Source: Tepidamorphus sp.
Lineage (GTDB): Bacteria; Pseudomonadota; Alphaproteobacteria; Rhizobiales; Tepidamorphaceae
DNA: 64,000 nucleotides
Assembly: GCA_028280885.1 (NCBI GenBank)
Contig: JANQKY010000034.1
Span: 16,351 to 80,350, forward strand
Direction: 5' to 3'
Positions 52,425-64,000 of the stretch are shown here, in pieces. Position numbers and translations under genes: made by a program. The notes beneath the pieces are model-generated. The model saw only the letters and a program-made list of their open reading frames with translations, made no database searches and was not told the origin of the DNA. The stretch's first letter is position 1. Every line of letters begins with the position of its first letter.

Positions 52425-53078
52425 CTACAGGATCGACTGGCCGGTCTTCTGCCAGTCCGCCAGGAAGGCGTCGAGGCCCTTGTCGGTCAGCGGGTGGGAG
52501 ACGAGCTGGCGGATGATCTTCGGCGGGATCGTCGCGACATCGGCGCCGGCGATCGCGCAGTCCTTGACGTGGTTGACCGTGCGGATCGAGGCGGCGAGCA
52601 ATTCGGTCTCGTAGCCGTAATTGTCGTAGATCGCGCGGATCTCGGCGATCAGCTCCATGCCGTCGAGGCCGATATCGTCGAGCCGGCCGATGAAGGGCGA
52701 GATGTAGGTCGCGCCGGCCTTGGCCGCCAGCAGCGCCTGGTTGGCCGAGAAGCATAGGGTGACGTTGACCATGGTGCCCTCCATGGAAAGCGTCCGGCAG
52801 GCGCGCAGGCCGTCCATGGTAAGCGGCACCTTGACGGTGACGTTGTCGGCGATGGTGGCCAGGCTGCGGCCTTCCTCGATCATCGCGTCGGCCTGGGTGG
52901 CGGTCACCTCGGCGGAGACCGGGCCGTCGACCACGGCGCAGATATCGGCGACGATGTCGCGGAACGGCCGGCCGGTCTTGGCGACCAGCGACGGGTTGGT
53001 CGTCACCCCGTCGAGCAGGCCGGTCTCGGCGAGCGAACGGATTTCATCGATGTCGGCCGTGTCGACGAAGAACTGCAT
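52425..53078 (-). CDS. fsa: Fructose-6-phosphate aldolase / transaldolase-like
   Basis: A 217-residue class I aldolase of the small transaldolase (TalC/FSA) group. The start [16 protein letters not shown] and [14 protein letters not shown] are diagnostic; the Schiff-base lysine lies in [30 protein letters not shown] and the C-terminal [15 protein letters not shown] complete the family pattern. It cleaves or transfers three-carbon units on sugar phosphates; whether aldolase or transaldolase activity dominates cannot be told. It is next to priA, as in many relatives. Confidence 0.92.
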   Translation of the reverse strand: MQFFVDTADIDEIRSLAETGLLDGVTTNPSLVAKTGRPFRDIVADICAVVDGPVSAEVTATQADAMIEEGRSLATIADNVTVKVPLTMDGLRACRTLSMEGTMVNVTLCFSANQALLAAKAGATYISPFIGRLDDIGLDGMELIAEIRAIYDNYGYETELLAASIRTVNHVKDCAIAGADVATIPPKIIRQLVSHPLTDKGLDAFLADWQKTGQSIL

Positions 53079-53366
53079 CGGTTTTCCCCAAGGTCTGGCG
53101 CGGCGGGCGTCCGGCCCGTCATCACGCGGTCTATGGCATCACGCGGTCTGTGAACGCATCGCGCCCCTATTTATCGTAGTTTGGCCTGAATGACAGTCCC
53201 GCGATTCGCCGTTGCGCGGTTTCGGGGACGGAAACCGCCTGGATGGACGGACCGTGATTTCGTTTTTGCCGTTGATGATGCAGGGCCTGGTGACCAGGTT
53301 GTTCGGACGCGGAGAGCCTCCGCACCGGCGGCGGGGCGCTGATCCTGGCTCTTCCGCCCCCGTGTC

Positions 53367-53803
53367 ATTGCCGGGCTTGTCCCGGCAATCCATGAACACA
53401 GGCGCTGGCCACTGTGTGCATGGATCCGATCAAGTCGGGGATAATCAAGTCGGGGATAAAGGCAAGGTACAAACCTCACCCTCGTCATCCCGGAATTTGC
53501 GTCAGCAAATATCCGGGATCGGGGAGCCCGGGCGGCTCGGTATTCCCTCGGCCGAGAACCCGCTACCGACACGGGCTCCCCGATCCCGGCTCTCCGGCTT
53601 CGCCTGCGGCCGGGATGACGAGGGAAAGGTTGTACTGGGGCGCAATCGCCGCAAAGGATGCCATGCCCGGGCGCCCACGAACACAGTTGCCCGGAACACG
53701 TCCGGGGATGACGTCCGAGGGGGTGGTGGCGACGCGCGTCCCCGGCACCCTCGTCATCCCGGAATTTGCGTCAGCAAATATCCGGGATCGGGGAACCCGG
53801 GTG
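53367..53803. repeat. Mosaic of dispersed palindromic repeats between fsa and priA
   Basis: The 792 bases between fsa and priA hold no convincing gene. At 53367-53389 ATTGCCGGG-CTTGT-CCCGGCAAT is a perfect hairpin. A 58-bp element occurs at 53477-53534 and 53746-53803 with only two mismatches noted. Its core pairs CCCGGA-ATTTGC with GCAAAT-A-TCCGGG. Between them, at about 53575-53623, lies an inverted version with the same outer arms (CTCCCCGATCCCGG, CCGGGATGACGAGGG) but a different centre. The second copy ends 68 bases before the priA start codon. Confidence 0.85.
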
Positions 53804-53870
53804 GCGCGATTGGGGCTCCGACTCCGTCGATGCGATCGTCGTCGGCCGACCGGTTCATCGCGGGTCGCCC

Positions 53871-56054
53871 ATGACGGCCGCCCCCGTCCTCGTCCCGCTG
53901 CCCGTCGACCGGCCCTATACCTATGCGGTGCCGGAGGGCATCGCCGTTTCGCCCGGCGATGTCGTCGCCGTGCCGCTGGGGCCGCGCACGGTGCTCGGCG
54001 TCGTCTGGGACGGGGACGCCGACGACGTACCGGCCGCCAAGCTGCGGCCGATCGCCGAGCGGCTCGACGGCCATATCGATCAGGACATGCGCCGCTTCGT
54101 CGAATGGATCGCCGACTATACGCTGAACGCGCCGGGGATCGTGCTGCGGATGGTGCTGCGCGTGCCGGAGGCGTTCGGGCCGGAAAAGCCGGTCGCGGCC
54201 GTACGGCTTGCCGGCGCGCCGCCGGAGCGGATCACGCCGGCGCGCAAGCGGGTGCTCGAGATCGTCGCTGACGGGCTGTCGTGGAACCGCAGGGCGCTGG
54301 CCGAGGCGGCAGGCGCCGGGGTTTCGGTTATCGACGGGCTTGTCGACCAGGGCACGCTGGAGCGGATCTTCCTGCCCAGGCCGCCGGTCGTTAAGCCGCC
54401 GCGCGCCGATTTCGCCCGGCCGATCCTCACCGAGGCGCAAGGGCAGGCGGCGACGGCCCTGCGCGACATGGTCGCGGCGCAGGCCTTCTCCGTTGCCCTG
54501 CTTGAGGGCGTCACCGGATCCGGCAAGACGGAAGTCTATTTCGAGGCGATCGCCGAGGCGCTCGACCGGGGCCGGCAGGTCCTGGTCATGGTGCCGGAGA
54601 TCTCGCTGACCAGCCAGTTCCTTAACCGCTTCGAGGCCCGCTTCGGCGCGCCGCCGGCGGAATGGCACTCGGGCATCACGCCGCGCCGGCGCGAGCGGAC
54701 CTGGCGCGGCGTCGCCAGCGGCGAGATCCGGGCGGTCGCCGGCGCGCGCTCCGCCCTGTTCCTGCCGTTTCCAGACCTTGGGCTGACTGTCGTCGACGAG
54801 GAGCACGACCCGGCCTACAAGCAGGAGGACGGCGTCATCTATTCGGCCCGCGACATGGCGGTGGTGCGGGCCAAGATCAGCGGCTTCCCGGTGATCCTGT
54901 CATCGGCGACCCCGTCGGTGGAAAGCAAGGCCAATGCCGAGCGCGGGCGCTATGCCCATATCGAGCTGCCCGACCGGTTCGGCGCCGCGCTGCCCGATAT
55001 CAAGGCGATCGACATGCGCGCGGATCCGCCGTCGCCGGGCCGGTTCCTCAGTCCCGTTCTGATCGAGGCGATCCGCCAGGCGGTCACCGGCGGCGAGCAG
55101 GCGCTGCTGTTCCTCAACCGGCGCGGCTATGCGCCGCTGACCCTGTGCCGGCGCTGCGGGTTCCGCTTCGAATGTCCGAACTGCTCTGCCTGGCTGGTCG
55201 AACACCGGTTCCGCCGGCAGCTTGCCTGCCACCATTGCGGCCACGCCGTCGCCCGGCCCAACCGCTGTCCGAACTGCGATGCCGAGGACAGCCTGGTGCC
55301 CTGCGGGCCGGGGGTGGAGCGGATCGCCGAGGAGGCGGCCGACCTGTTTCCCGACAGCCGCGTCCTGATCCTGTCGAGCGACCTGGTCGGCTCGATCGGC
55401 GATCTCCGGCAGCGCTTCGAGATGGTGGAAAAGGGCGAGGTCGATATCGTCATCGGCACGCAGCTCGTCGCCAAGGGACACAATTTCCCGCTGCTGGCGC
55501 TGGTCGGGGTGATCGACGCGGATATCGGCCTTGCCACCGCCGATCCGCGCGCCGCCGAGCGGACCTTCCAGCTGCTCCAGCAGGTGACCGGCCGCGCCGG
55601 GCGGCAGCGCGACGGCGGGCGCGGGCTGATCCAGACCTTCGATCCGGACCATCCGGTGATGCGGGCGATCGTGTCGGGCGACCGGCAGGCCTTTTATGCC
55701 CGCGAGATGGCGCAGCGCGAGCGCCAGGGCCTGCCGCCCTTCGGCCGGCTCGCGGCGATCATCGTGTCGGGCAAGAGCCAGGCCGAGGCCGCCGGCTACG
55801 CCAAGGCGCTTGCCCGCGCTGTTCCATCGGGCGAGGCGGCAGGCGGGCGTAACGGGCACGGGCCGATCCGGGCGCTCGGGCCGGCCGAGGCGCCGCTGGC
55901 GGTGGTGCGCGGCCGGCATCGCTACCGGTTTCTGGTCAAGGCGCCGCGATCGGCCGACCTGCACCGGTTCCTGCGCGTCTGGCTGGCGGCTGCGCCAAAA
56001 CCGCGCGGCAGCCTGCGAATCGCCGTCGACATCGATCCGCTGAGCTTTCTCTAA
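53871..56054 (+). CDS. priA: Primosomal protein N' (replication restart helicase)
   Basis: A 727-residue 3'-5' DNA helicase that reloads the replisome at stalled forks. The DNA-binding domain starts VLVPLPVDRPYTYAVPEG. Walker A is EGVTGSGKTEVYFE and the DEAH-type box DEEHDPAYKQEDG. The zinc region has paired cysteines CRRCGFRFECPNCSAW and CHHCGHAVARPNRCPNC. The helicase C motif VTGRAGRQRDGGRGLIQTFDP is intact. ATG 53871 matches the family N-terminus; the frame extends upstream into a repeat element and is not supported. The ATP synthase operon follows. Confidence 0.95.
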   Translation: MTAAPVLVPLPVDRPYTYAVPEGIAVSPGDVVAVPLGPRTVLGVVWDGDADDVPAAKLRPIAERLDGHIDQDMRRFVEWIADYTLNAPGIVLRMVLRVPEAFGPEKPVAAVRLAGAPPERITPARKRVLEIVADGLSWNRRALAEAAGAGVSVIDGLVDQGTLERIFLPRPPVVKPPRADFARPILTEAQGQAATALRDMVAAQAFSVALLEGVTGSGKTEVYFEAIAEALDRGRQVLVMVPEISLTSQFLNRFEARFGAPPAEWHSGITPRRRERTWRGVASGEIRAVAGARSALFLPFPDLGLTVVDEEHDPAYKQEDGVIYSARDMAVVRAKISGFPVILSSATPSVESKANAERGRYAHIELPDRFGAALPDIKAIDMRADPPSPGRFLSPVLIEAIRQAVTGGEQALLFLNRRGYAPLTLCRRCGFRFECPNCSAWLVEHRFRRQLACHHCGHAVARPNRCPNCDAEDSLVPCGPGVERIAEEAADLFPDSRVLILSSDLVGSIGDLRQRFEMVEKGEVDIVIGTQLVAKGHNFPLLALVGVIDADIGLATADPRAAERTFQLLQQVTGRAGRQRDGGRGLIQTFDPDHPVMRAIVSGDRQAFYAREMAQRERQGLPPFGRLAAIIVSGKSQAEAAGYAKALARAVPSGEAAGGRNGHGPIRALGPAEAPLAVVRGRHRYRFLVKAPRSADLHRFLRVWLAAAPKPRGSLRIAVDIDPLSFL

Positions 56055-56359
56055 CCGTGTGCACCACCGGAGTCCTCTCTTCAATCATTGGTTAAACGCT
56101 TGTTTTTTTGCGTTTTTGCGGGTGCGAAATGCCGCCGTCGCGCCGCGACTCCCCGTCGCCGGGTCGGCCGATGGCGTCGCTGTCGCCCTTTGTCGAGTTG
56201 CAAGGGTCAAGTGAGTGTGTTAGCGAAGCGCCGGCTTCAGGGGTACCAGGGTCGAGACGGGACGCTCGGACGGCAGCCTGACGCCTTTACGAAAGCTTCC
56301 ATGGCCCGCCTCTTCCCGGCAATCGCCGGCCGGCGGGCGGCATTCAGAGAGCAAGCCGC
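56055..56359. other. Gene-free region upstream of the ATP synthase operon
   Basis: 305 bases between priA and atpH hold no gene I can support. Two T-rich stretches (TTGTTTTTTTGCGTTTTTGC near 56099) follow the priA stop without an obvious stem. A promoter for the atp operon is expected further on, perhaps around TTGCAAGGG (56197) to TGTGTTAGCG (56217), but the -10 match is poor. Confidence 0.4.
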
Positions 56360-56919
56360 GTGAGCGCAGAAAATACGAACGTTTCCGGCGTTGCGGGCCG
56401 TTATGCGACGGCCCTGTTCGAATTGGCCGAGGAGGCCGGCGCGATCGATCAGGTCGCATCCGAACTCACCGCGATCGGCGCGCTGATCGATGAAAGCGAC
56501 GATCTGACCCGGCTCGTCCGCAGCCCGGTGTTTTCGTCGGAAGAGCAGGAGCGCGCGATGGGCGCGATCCTGGAAAAGGCCGGCATCACCGGCATTACAG
56601 AGAATTTCGTCAAGCTCGTCGCGAAGAACCGTCGGCTGTTCGCGCTGCCGGGCATGATCGCGGGCTTTGCCCGGCTGGTCGCCCGCCATCGCGGCGAGGT
56701 CGCAGCCGAGGTGATCTCGGCGCATGAGCTTGGCGACGCGGAAGTCGATGCCCTGTCGGCGGCGCTTAAAGAATCGCTTGGCAAGGACGTGCAACTCGAC
56801 CGCAAGGTCGATCCCTCGCTGCTTGGCGGTCTCGTCGTGCGGGTGGGCAGCCGCATGATCGACACGTCGCTGCGCACCAAACTCAACAGTCTTAAAATCG
56901 CTATGAAAGAGGTCGGCTG

Positions 56920-56920
<1 letters not shown>
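56360..56920 (+). CDS. atpH: ATP synthase F1 delta subunit
   Basis: A 186-residue stator subunit linking F1 to the peripheral stalk. The N-terminal [22 protein letters not shown] and C-terminal [34 protein letters not shown] blocks are the OSCP/delta signatures. It starts at GTG 56360. Its last base is the first base of the atpA ATG, showing tight coupling. It is first in the atpHAGDC order, with F0 genes elsewhere, the usual alphaproteobacterial split. Confidence 0.96.
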
Positions 56921-58452
<1,532 letters not shown>

Positions 58453-58492
58453 GCGGCCCGGTTGCACGTAAATCGGGTAGCGGAGCGTCGGA

Positions 58493-60849
<2,357 letters not shown>

Positions 60850-60877
60850 TCCAGGCATAACGGGGACTTGAGCCACC

Positions 60878-61294
60878 ATGGCTGACACGATCCGCTTCGA
60901 GCTGGTCTCGCCCGAGCGTCTTCTGATGTCGGAGGACGTCCGGCAGGTCGACGTGCCGGGCGCCGAGGGCGATTTCGGGGTGATGCCGCAGCACGCCCCG
61001 ATGATCTCGACGCTGCGCGCCGGGATCATGATGGTGCGCGATGCCGAGGGCAAGGAGCGCGAGGTCTTCGTGCGCGGCGGCTTCGCCGAGGTGCGGCCGG
61101 ACCTGTTGACCGTGCTGGCCGAGCAGGCGATCCCGGTCGAGGAGATCGACGAGGCCGTGCTCGCCCAGGAGATCACCAACGCCGAGGAAGACGTCGCCGA
61201 CGCCAGGGACGACGAGACGCGCCAGAAGGCCGAATACCACCTTTCCCGCCTGAAGGAAGTCTTCGCCGCCCTCAAGGCGGCCGGCCACAGCTAG
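60878..61294 (+). CDS. atpC: ATP synthase F1 epsilon subunit
   Basis: A 138-residue subunit of the rotor that also inhibits ATP hydrolysis. The N-terminal beta-sandwich has FELVSPERLLMSEDVRQVDVPGAEGDFGVMPQHAPMIS. The C-terminal helical part includes EITNAEEDVADARDDETRQKAEYHLSRLKEVFAAL. It is the last F1 gene; tenA begins 10 bases after its stop. Confidence 0.96.
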   Translation: MADTIRFELVSPERLLMSEDVRQVDVPGAEGDFGVMPQHAPMISTLRAGIMMVRDAEGKEREVFVRGGFAEVRPDLLTVLAEQAIPVEEIDEAVLAQEITNAEEDVADARDDETRQKAEYHLSRLKEVFAALKAAGHS

Positions 61295-61304
61295 GACAAC
61301 GGCG

Positions 61305-61994
61305 ATGACCGCGCCGGCCATCGCACCGTCGGGCGCCTTCAGCCGGGAGGCCTGGCAGCGCAACGCGGATCTCTACGAGAAGATCCGCATGATGCCGTTC
61401 AACCGGGACCTGGCCGCGGGCACGCTGCGCCGGGACCGGTTCCAGCACTACATCATCCAGGACGGGCACTATCTGATCGCCTATGCCCGGGCGCTGGCGG
61501 TTGCCGGCGCCAAGGCCGACACGACGGATGGCATCATCCAGTTCTCCGCCGGCGCGCAGACGGCCCTCCTGGTCGAGCGGGCGCTGCACGAGACCTATTA
61601 CGCGCGGTTCGGCGTCGATCAGGCGACGTTTGAGCGCACGCCGCTGTCGCCGACCTGCGATCACTACTGCAGTTTCCTGGTTTCGCTTGCCTATTCCGAT
61701 CCCTATCCGGTGGTGCTGGCGGGTATCCTGCCGTGCTTCTGGGTCTATGCGGAGATCGGCAAGGACATTCTGGCCAATGCCGCGCCGGACAATCCCTATC
61801 AGGACTGGATCGACACCTATGCCGGCCAGGAGTTCGAGGACGCGGTGCGCGCGGCGATTGCCGCCACGGACCGGGCCGCGGACCAGTCGAGCGACGTGAT
61901 CAGGGCGCGCATGCATGCCGCCTACACGCGGGCGACCGTGCTTGAATGGATGTTCTGGGATTCCGCCTATCGGCTGGAGCAGTGGCCCGTTTGA
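61305..61994 (+). CDS. tenA: TenA-family aminopyrimidine aminohydrolase (thiaminase II)
   Basis: A 229-residue all-helical enzyme that hydrolyses aminopyrimidines to salvage the pyrimidine half of thiamine. The active-site cysteine C144 is in GILPCFWVYAEIG. Other family blocks are FNRDLAAGTLRRDRFQHYIIQDGHYLIAYARALA and the C-terminal FWDSAYRLEQWP with the expected Glu. It lies only 10 bases after atpC, suggesting read-through from the ATP synthase operon. No other thiamine gene is visible. No terminator was seen directly after it. Confidence 0.9.
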   Translation: MTAPAIAPSGAFSREAWQRNADLYEKIRMMPFNRDLAAGTLRRDRFQHYIIQDGHYLIAYARALAVAGAKADTTDGIIQFSAGAQTALLVERALHETYYARFGVDQATFERTPLSPTCDHYCSFLVSLAYSDPYPVVLAGILPCFWVYAEIGKDILANAAPDNPYQDWIDTYAGQEFEDAVRAAIAATDRAADQSSDVIRARMHAAYTRATVLEWMFWDSAYRLEQWPV

Positions 61995-62470
61995 GCCGGT
62001 GCCCGGCCGCCCCTTTCGCCTGACGTCAATCCCGCCTGACCCCGATCCTGCCATCCGCCATCCTGTTGGCCGCGACCGGACCGTTTTACGCGCCGCCGAT
62101 CGACCGGTGAGTCGCCAATGCGTCATGTATCGGCACAGCGATACACCCGAAAAGAGCACAATGTGGCGAATGCAAGGCAGAAAATCACCATACGGAATTG
62201 AATAAAACTTTAGGCAATTTGTAATGAATTGCGCAAATTCCGGGCATAGGCCGCCGTCGTTGCAACTCCGGCAAGCATGCGCGCGTTGACACGCGCAAAT
62301 CACACCTTGCCCACAACGAAAATTTCATAATTAACTTATAAGGTTAATCATCAGGTCCGCTGCTTGGGGGGCAGGGAAATGCCGATGTCTGGCGATCTAC
62401 AGGCTGAAACCCGTTGTTTTATTTCGAGAGCCGATGCTATGGTTAAGAAAGAGTTAACGGGGTGTCGGCG
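61995..62470 (+). promoter_or_regulatory. Upstream region of the RpfF-like gene with a consensus CtrA box
   Basis: The 476 bases hold no gene I can support. They are AT-rich from about 62150. TTAA-GAAAGAG-TTAAC at 62443-62458 is a perfect CtrA full site (TTAA-N7-TTAAC), 12 bases before the ATG. Earlier, TTAAC and GTTAA at 62331-62347 form two opposed half-sites. GCGCGT-TGAC-ACGCGC (62281-62296) is a perfect inverted repeat that overlaps a TTGACA word. A possible promoter is TTGTTT (62414) with TATGGT (62438), spacer 18; the CtrA box would then lie over the -10 and transcription start. Confidence 0.6.
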
Positions 62471-63415
62471 ATGAATACTCTAAAGCCTTTTGAGAAAGAA
62501 GATTTCGCGCGATCTATTCGTCCTGCGCGGCGCTACAAGACCTCGACCCAGATCCCGCTGAACGCCGAACGACGCGATTTGTTCGCGCTGGAACAGCTCG
62601 AGGTGTCGTGGGACGAGGGCCGCAATACCCTGTGGACCTTCATGCGGCCGCGCAGCAGACCGAGCTACAATCCCGAGATCCTCAAGGATTTCCATGCCTG
62701 GCAGCGCGAGATCCAGGCGGCCTTCGCCGGTCGCGAGGACGAAATCCACTATCTCGTGCTGGGGTCGCGGTGGCCGGGCGTGTTCAGCCTCGGCGGCGAC
62801 CTCGGCCTGTTCGCCGGCAAGATCCTGGCGGACGACCGGGAGGGACTGGTCGCCTATGGCCGATCCTGCGTGCGGATCCTGCACAAGAACTTCTATGGCC
62901 TCAATCTGCCGCTGACGACCATCGGTCTGGTACAGGGCGACGCGCTTGGCGGCGGGTTCGAATCGCTCCTGTCGTTCAATGTGGTGATCGCCGAGCGCGG
63001 CGCGAAATTCGGTTTTCCCGAGAGCCTGTTCGGCCTGTTTCCCGGCATGGGCGCCTACAATCTCCTGTCCCGGCTGCTTGGTGCCGCGCGCGCCGAGCAG
63101 ATGATCCTGAGCGGCGGGACCTACACCGCCGAGGAAATGCATGCGCTCGGCATCGTCCATGTGCTGGCCGACCCCGGCGAGGGGCTCGACGAGACGCTGC
63201 GCTTCATGGAACGGCAGAAACGGCGCCGCAACGGCAGCCGTTCGGTCTATCAGGCGGGGCGGGACATTCTGCCGCTGTCGCTTGCCGAGCTCGACCATAT
63301 CGTCGAGATCTGGGCGGATGCCTGTCTGCAATTGTCCGAACGCGACCTGCGCGTCATGCAGCGGCTGGTGGCGGCGCAGGACCGGCTGCAATCGGTGCCG
63401 CAGGCCGCGCAGTAA
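62471..63415 (+). CDS. RpfF-like crotonase, probable DSF-family fatty acid signal synthase
   Basis: A 314-residue crotonase-fold enzyme. It matches RpfF, which makes cis-2-unsaturated fatty acid signals, much better than ordinary enoyl-CoA hydratases: PGVFSLGGDLGLF, GLVAYGRSCVRILHKNF, TTIGLVQGDALGGGFESLLSFNVVIAE, and GFPESLFGLFPGMGAYNLLSRLLG. The two catalytic glutamates fit E164 and E184, the same 20-residue spacing as E141/E161 of Xanthomonas RpfF. ATG 62471 is used; GTG 62462 is possible. No RpfC/RpfG-type sensor is adjacent. The product would be a diffusible fatty acid made from acyl-ACP; product and receptor are inferred. Confidence 0.85.
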   Translation: MNTLKPFEKEDFARSIRPARRYKTSTQIPLNAERRDLFALEQLEVSWDEGRNTLWTFMRPRSRPSYNPEILKDFHAWQREIQAAFAGREDEIHYLVLGSRWPGVFSLGGDLGLFAGKILADDREGLVAYGRSCVRILHKNFYGLNLPLTTIGLVQGDALGGGFESLLSFNVVIAERGAKFGFPESLFGLFPGMGAYNLLSRLLGAARAEQMILSGGTYTAEEMHALGIVHVLADPGEGLDETLRFMERQKRRRNGSRSVYQAGRDILPLSLAELDHIVEIWADACLQLSERDLRVMQRLVAAQDRLQSVPQAAQ

Positions 63416-63482
63416 GGCGGGATCGGGGGACTTGTGCAACGCGCGGCCGTGCCACGGGCCCTCACGCCGGCCCTGCGGGCGG

Positions 63483-63639
63483 ACCCTCTCCCGCCAAGGG
63501 GGAGAGGGTGCGAGTGCATCTGAGGGGCCCTGCGGTCGTCGCAACCGCCGGGGACAGAAAACGTCGATACCGCAAATGATGTCGGTGCCAATTTGCCCGG
63601 GCCATCCAGCGCGCTCTTTCCCCCTTTGGCGGGAGAGGG
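63483..63639. repeat. Inverted pair of GC-rich palindromic repeats
   Basis: The element at 63483-63509 is identical to that at 32613-32639 (ACCCTCTCCCGCC then AAGGGGGAGAGGGT). A degenerate copy in the opposite orientation lies at 63612-63639 (CTCTTTCCCCCTTTGGCGGG). Together with the two near 32.6 kb they show a dispersed family. No gene is seen between 63416 and the window end. Confidence 0.8.
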
Positions 63640-63696
63640 CGGTTCGCGCCGTAGGCGCGGACCGGGTGAGGGTGAGGCACGGTCCGCGCAAGCGGG

Positions 63697-63815
63697 CGAA
63701 ATGCGAAAGCATTTCGAGTGGCGAACGCGCGAGAGTTGGAGCCCGGTGCCGGCAAAGCCGGCAGTGGAAGCATTGCTTCCGCAGGGCGGAAACGCGATGC
63801 GTTCAAACGCATCGC
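63697..63815. repeat. Array of four small perfect hairpins
   Basis: Four distinct perfect stem-loops are packed in 120 bases: CGAAATGCGAAAGCATTTCG (63697), TGCCGGCAAAGCCGGCA (63747), GGAAGCATTGCTTCC (63766) and GCGATGCG-TTCAAA-CGCATCGC (63794). Their stems are unrelated in sequence. Beyond 63815 to 64000 there is no gene I can support. Confidence 0.75.
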
Positions 63816-64000
63816 TGGGAGTCGAGCGCTGGGGGCGGCCGGGCAGGCAATCCTGCGCGCAGATGTGTCCCACGTCCCGGCAATGACACGGAGGGGGAAT
63901 GGCGAGCGATGCCAGACACCGCCTTCGTTGACGCAAACAGAGTTGATGACGTCCGAGCTGGTGATTTAGCGAGTCCGCGTCCCGCTACCGTCGTTTGCCG

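Noticed and set aside
53212..53874. Plus-strand frames of about 220-285 residues between fsa and priA
   Set aside because: They run through dispersed palindromic repeats, have no ribosome site, and the translated peptides are typical of repeat sequence.
62331..62347. A second CtrA box upstream of the RpfF-like gene
   Set aside because: The TTAA words are separated by nine bases, not seven; at most two opposed half-sites.
63593..63969. Plus- and minus-strand frames at the window end
   Set aside because: They cross several palindromic repeats and hairpins, with no family similarity or start signal.

Overview
The window is a GC-rich chromosomal segment from an alphaproteobacterium, most likely a member of the Hyphomicrobiales (Rhizobiales). 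I infer this from gene order and families, not from a database search. The indicators are: hemY, a mitofilin-like gene, hemD and hemC divergent from tsaD-gpsA; rsmB, heparinase and purH; a giant NAD-glutamate dehydrogenase; chorismate mutase, hisC and tyrC divergent from metX-metW; xerC, fsa and priA next to atpHAGDC; DUF1674 and DUF2125 genes; an alphaproteobacterial LexA box; and a consensus CtrA box. I do not name a genus.

Layout. 1-2000: a minus-strand CoA-binding protein fragment, a 2Fe-2S ferredoxin and a methanethiol-oxidase/selenium-binding protein. 2000-3070: about 100-bp tandem repeats, a possible 50-residue ORF, an intact tRNA-Thr(CGU) and the 5' half of a second tRNA-Thr. 3070-9355: haem-synthesis cluster. 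9520-13800: tsaD, gpsA, an intruding cell-wall amidase, an EVE protein and a methyltransferase. 13860-18460: sulfatase and AraC regulator, then a Tat-exported intradiol-dioxygenase-like protein with a ferric-reductase-like membrane protein, and a small exported protein. 18600-19650: an AT-rich island holding a frameshifted HNH endonuclease. 19800-24250: methyltransferase, DUF1761, acetyl-CoA synthetase, SnoaL-like and nuclease-like genes. 24500-27500: two paralogous collagen-like exported proteins with different C-terminal heads. 27580-43100: housekeeping (sdhE-family assembly factor, htpX, rsmB, heparinase, purH, gdhB) plus a flavin monooxygenase. 43190-43650: an SOS-type gene. 43650-50600: ChaC, DUF2125, aromatic amino acid and methionine synthesis. 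50690-61300: xerC, fsa, priA and the F1 ATP synthase operon. 61300-63415: tenA and an RpfF/DSF-synthase-like crotonase. The end is a field of palindromic repeats.

The most interesting items are: the collagen-like pair, where a conserved exported stalk (about 86% identical by hand count) carries either an S74 auto-chaperone with YadA-like repeats or a DUF1554-like head; the RpfF-like gene with a perfect CtrA box just before its start; an uncharacterised gene whose LexA box, promoter and start codon are arranged so that the mRNA would be leaderless; and the HNH endonuclease broken at a run of six T.

All positions were read by hand. Start codons differing from the longest reading frame were chosen from ribosome-binding sites, family length and N-terminal homology.
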